A DNA stretch of 16,625 bases from a bacterium (GTDB lineage Bacteria > Patescibacteriota > Minisyncoccia > Phycocordibacterales > Phycocordibacteraceae): NCBI GenBank assembly GCA_021781865.1, contig JAJXVZ010000012.1, positions 1 through 16,625 on the forward strand, in the 5' to 3' direction. The translations under genes were made by a program, and so were the position numbers. The notes below the pieces were generated by a model. That model did not search any database. It saw only the letters and a program-made list of their open reading frames with translations, and was not told the origin of the DNA. The stretch's first letter is position 1; every line of letters begins with the position of its first letter. This document shows, in pieces, positions 14,721 through 16,625 of this stretch.

Positions 14721-15713
14721 ATGAATATTATCTCTTGTGCCATCTGCGGGAGCACAAATTCTAAGAAGCTTCTGACGAGCCATGATAAATATATTCGGGT
14801 GGATAACACAAAATTCACACTGGTTCGCTGCAGCGTTTGTGAACTTGTCTATCTCAACCCGCAACCAACCATGGAGGAACTCGTGAAATACTACCCGTCG
14901 CACTATCCTTCATACTTGCCAGAATATAAAGTCCTCGAAGAGAATCGTTTGTTAGCATTTCTTAAAGGAATAAAGAAACTCATAACCCCCCCTTCTTCAT
15001 CTGCATCCTCTCCAAATGAAACCTCATCAGATACTTCCCGATTGCGTGTGTTAGATTTCGGCTGCGGGAGCGGGCGATTCCTACTTTCAATGCGTCTTGC
15101 TCATCCGCTTTGGGAACTACATGGATTCGACATATCAACGAACAAAGAAATAAAATCCATCGGGCACGACGTTTCCATCATTCTTGACGCCCCAGACACA
15201 ATCGGCTCGTATTTCGAGCACGAAAGCTTCGATCGTATCTATCTAAACAACGTTCTCGAGCATGTGAACGATCCTGTTGCAACTTTACGCATGCTCACTA
15301 CTCTGCTCAGGCTGGATGGAGAGATGGTCATTGAAGTTCCCAATATAGATTCCATAAAATTCAAGATATTTAGGAGCAACTTTTTTCCGCTTGAGATACC
15401 GCGACACCTTTACCACTTCTCTCCTTTGACACTTTCCAAACTATGTAGAAAATGCGGACTGTCTATCATTGAGGTCCATAAGATCGGCTCCGCGAAAGGA
15501 ACGGTGCGCAGTCTCTACTATGCGCTTGGTATACACAAAGATAAAATTGATCCGCTCTTGCTTCTTGTCATCGACAAGATGAGTAAACTCTTGGGAGAAA
15601 AATGGATTAACGATGATTCCATGATTGCTCGCGTAAAGAAGGCTGCACCAAATCAATCGGACGCCCAGAAAGATGTTTTATCAACGCATAGAGACGAGGG
15701 AACATTTTCTTGA
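14721..15713 (+). CDS. Zinc-ribbon class I SAM-dependent methyltransferase
   Basis: 330 residues. An N-terminal zinc ribbon has C6-x2-C9 and C37-x2-C40 (CAICG, RCSVCELVYLNPQP). A Ser-rich linker (90-107) leads to a Methyltransf_23-type Rossmann domain with motif I VLDFGCGSG (110-118), acidic D137 at the end of strand 2, and NNVLEHVNDP (176-185). HLYHFSPLTL (229-238) is typical of this family. Members methylate sugars in surface glycan clusters or nucleotide-linked sugars. The gene starts 3 nt after the glycosyltransferase stop, with AAGGG about 9 nt upstream of the ATG. The last 35 residues (296-330) overlap the opposite-strand gene ending at 15607 and look like a hydrophilic extension outside the fold. 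Substrate unknown; O-methylation or capping of the glycan is inferred from the neighbours. Confidence 0.88.
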   Translation: MNIISCAICGSTNSKKLLTSHDKYIRVDNTKFTLVRCSVCELVYLNPQPTMEELVKYYPSHYPSYLPEYKVLEENRLLAFLKGIKKLITPPSSSASSPNETSSDTSRLRVLDFGCGSGRFLLSMRLAHPLWELHGFDISTNKEIKSIGHDVSIILDAPDTIGSYFEHESFDRIYLNNVLEHVNDPVATLRMLTTLLRLDGEMVIEVPNIDSIKFKIFRSNFFPLEIPRHLYHFSPLTLSKLCRKCGLSIIEVHKIGSAKGTVRSLYYALGIHKDKIDPLLLLVIDKMSKLLGEKWINDDSMIARVKKAAPNQSDAQKDVLSTHRDEGTFS

Positions 15714-16623
15714 GACGCCATTTAAGACGCTGTAGGCGGGTACGGCCTATGCGGAATAAATCTCGGTTGATATAAAACTCGGCTTCTTGATTGACGATCA
15801 TGAAGGGCGGATGAACGAGCGGGAAGCCGATTGGCGTTGTGGGCATATTCGCAAGAGGACTATCTATGTCCTTGCACGATAATGCCTGCGAACCGAATCC
15901 GATATTGCTCACGAGATTTACACTCGGATTTATGCTCAGCCCGCCCTGAGAGAGTACGGCGAAAGTCCACTGACCGTCCCATGATTCAATACGTCCTTCG
16001 TAATATTCTTGAAGCCTATTCTCCCACCGATATGCCACAGCATCATCGTGGAAAATGTCGTACAGCATGCGTCTTGCGCGAGCCGCGGGCCACTCCGCAA
16101 CCTTCACGTCATAATATTTCCATGCACGTCGCCATGTCGCGAACCCCCATATATGCGGGACCGTAGTGAAGAAATAGCTATCAGCGCTCTCGAATTTCGA
16201 CTTCAGTGCTTTGAAAAAATTGCTGCCGCCGATATGCATGACGCGCTCATCATCCTTGTACCGTTCAAGAAGCTCATCGCAATATCGGAAAAACGACGGA
16301 TGAGGCAGACAGTCGTGCTCGAGGATAATGGCACGCTCCTCCTGCTCAAAGACCCAGCTGATGCCAGTCGCAAGCCGCATCTTAGCGCCCATGTTCTTCT
16401 CAGCATAATGAGTACGCACATCGCACCAATCAATGGTCGCGATAAGGTCTTTCACCTTCTTGAAACCTTCCTCAGTCTCCGGCGACCAACCAGCATCAGC
16501 GACGACATAGAGCCTCCCCGGACGCGCCGCCTTAATCGCAGCAAGCACGCGCGACACTGTCTCCATCCTCGGCGCCAAGATAAGCGCCACGGGAACAGTA
16601 AGGTTGCGTGAAGATTCAATCAT
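15607..16623 (-). CDS. HlpA-like nucleotide-sugar glycosyltransferase (GT-A fold)
   Basis: 338 residues. It matches the family often annotated 'hemolytic protein HlpA-like', which has a GT-A nucleotide-sugar transferase fold. The start VPVALILAPRMETVSRVLAAI, the acidic site LEHDCLPHPSFF (101-112), HIGGSNFF (130-137), PHIWGFATWRRAWKYYDV (156-173) and SWDGQW (214-219) are all in family order. The usual metal-binding EDD triad reads EHD here. Residues 304-338 are a basic tail (KWRLKKMFPRLYALI) within the 107-nt antiparallel overlap with the methyltransferase gene. The ATG at 16623 lies 2 nt from the window edge; the N terminus fits the family, so the gene is probably complete, but an upstream start cannot be excluded. 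It likely builds the same surface glycan as the convergent genes. Confidence 0.85.
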   Translation of the reverse strand: MIESSRNLTVPVALILAPRMETVSRVLAAIKAARPGRLYVVADAGWSPETEEGFKKVKDLIATIDWCDVRTHYAEKNMGAKMRLATGISWVFEQEERAIILEHDCLPHPSFFRYCDELLERYKDDERVMHIGGSNFFKALKSKFESADSYFFTTVPHIWGFATWRRAWKYYDVKVAEWPAARARRMLYDIFHDDAVAYRWENRLQEYYEGRIESWDGQWTFAVLSQGGLSINPSVNLVSNIGFGSQALSCKDIDSPLANMPTTPIGFPLVHPPFMIVNQEAEFYINRDLFRIGRTRLQRLKWRLKKMFPRLYALIKHLSGRPIDLVQPSLREQSWNHR

Positions 16624-16625
16624 CG

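Noticed and set aside
1..16625. CRISPR array, insertion sequence or prophage
   Set aside because: No regularly spaced repeats, transposase, integrase or phage structural gene is present.

Overview
The window looks like part of a Candidate Phyla Radiation (Patescibacteria) genome, most likely Parcubacteria. This is inferred from the gene set, not from a marker tree. The evidence is a minimal Obg GTPase with no C-terminal extension, a SecA that lacks the C-terminal zinc motif, membrane-tethered helix-turn-helix proteins, a secreted coiled-coil protein of unrecognised family, and very short or absent mRNA leaders. TGA is used as a stop (8830-8832, 14715-14717, 15711-15713) and never occurs inside a gene, which argues against the TGA=Gly lineages (Gracilibacteria/Absconditabacteria).

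Left part (1-2224, minus strand): two paralogous proteins, each with an excisionase/MerR-like helix-turn-helix at the N terminus and one membrane segment. The first is cut by the left window edge. They are separated by about 575 bases of very AT-rich, palindrome-rich DNA with no convincing gene.

Housekeeping part (2284-11043, minus strand): in transcription order, an O-antigen-ligase-like membrane protein with C-terminal TPRs overlaps murB by 4 nt. Next come an AT-rich gap with DnaA-box-like 9-mers, a 38-residue Lys/Arg-rich protein, a strong hairpin terminator, then secA, obg and gatB. secA and obg are 2 nt apart.

Surface/glycan part (11155-16623): a secreted coiled-coil protein (minus) is divergent from a plus-strand run of a Wzx-like flippase, a CgeB-like glycosyltransferase and a zinc-ribbon methyltransferase. 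A minus-strand HlpA-like glycosyltransferase runs into the methyltransferase gene tail to tail, with a 107-nt overlap. Together with the ligase-like gene this suggests assembly, export and attachment of a surface glycan.

At transcription-unit starts a -10 element (TATAGT, TATACT or TATAAT) usually lies about 6-13 nt from the ATG with no Shine-Dalgarno sequence, suggesting leaderless or near-leaderless mRNAs. Genes inside operons depend on overlaps or short gaps. I saw no tRNA, rRNA, CRISPR array, insertion sequence or integrase.
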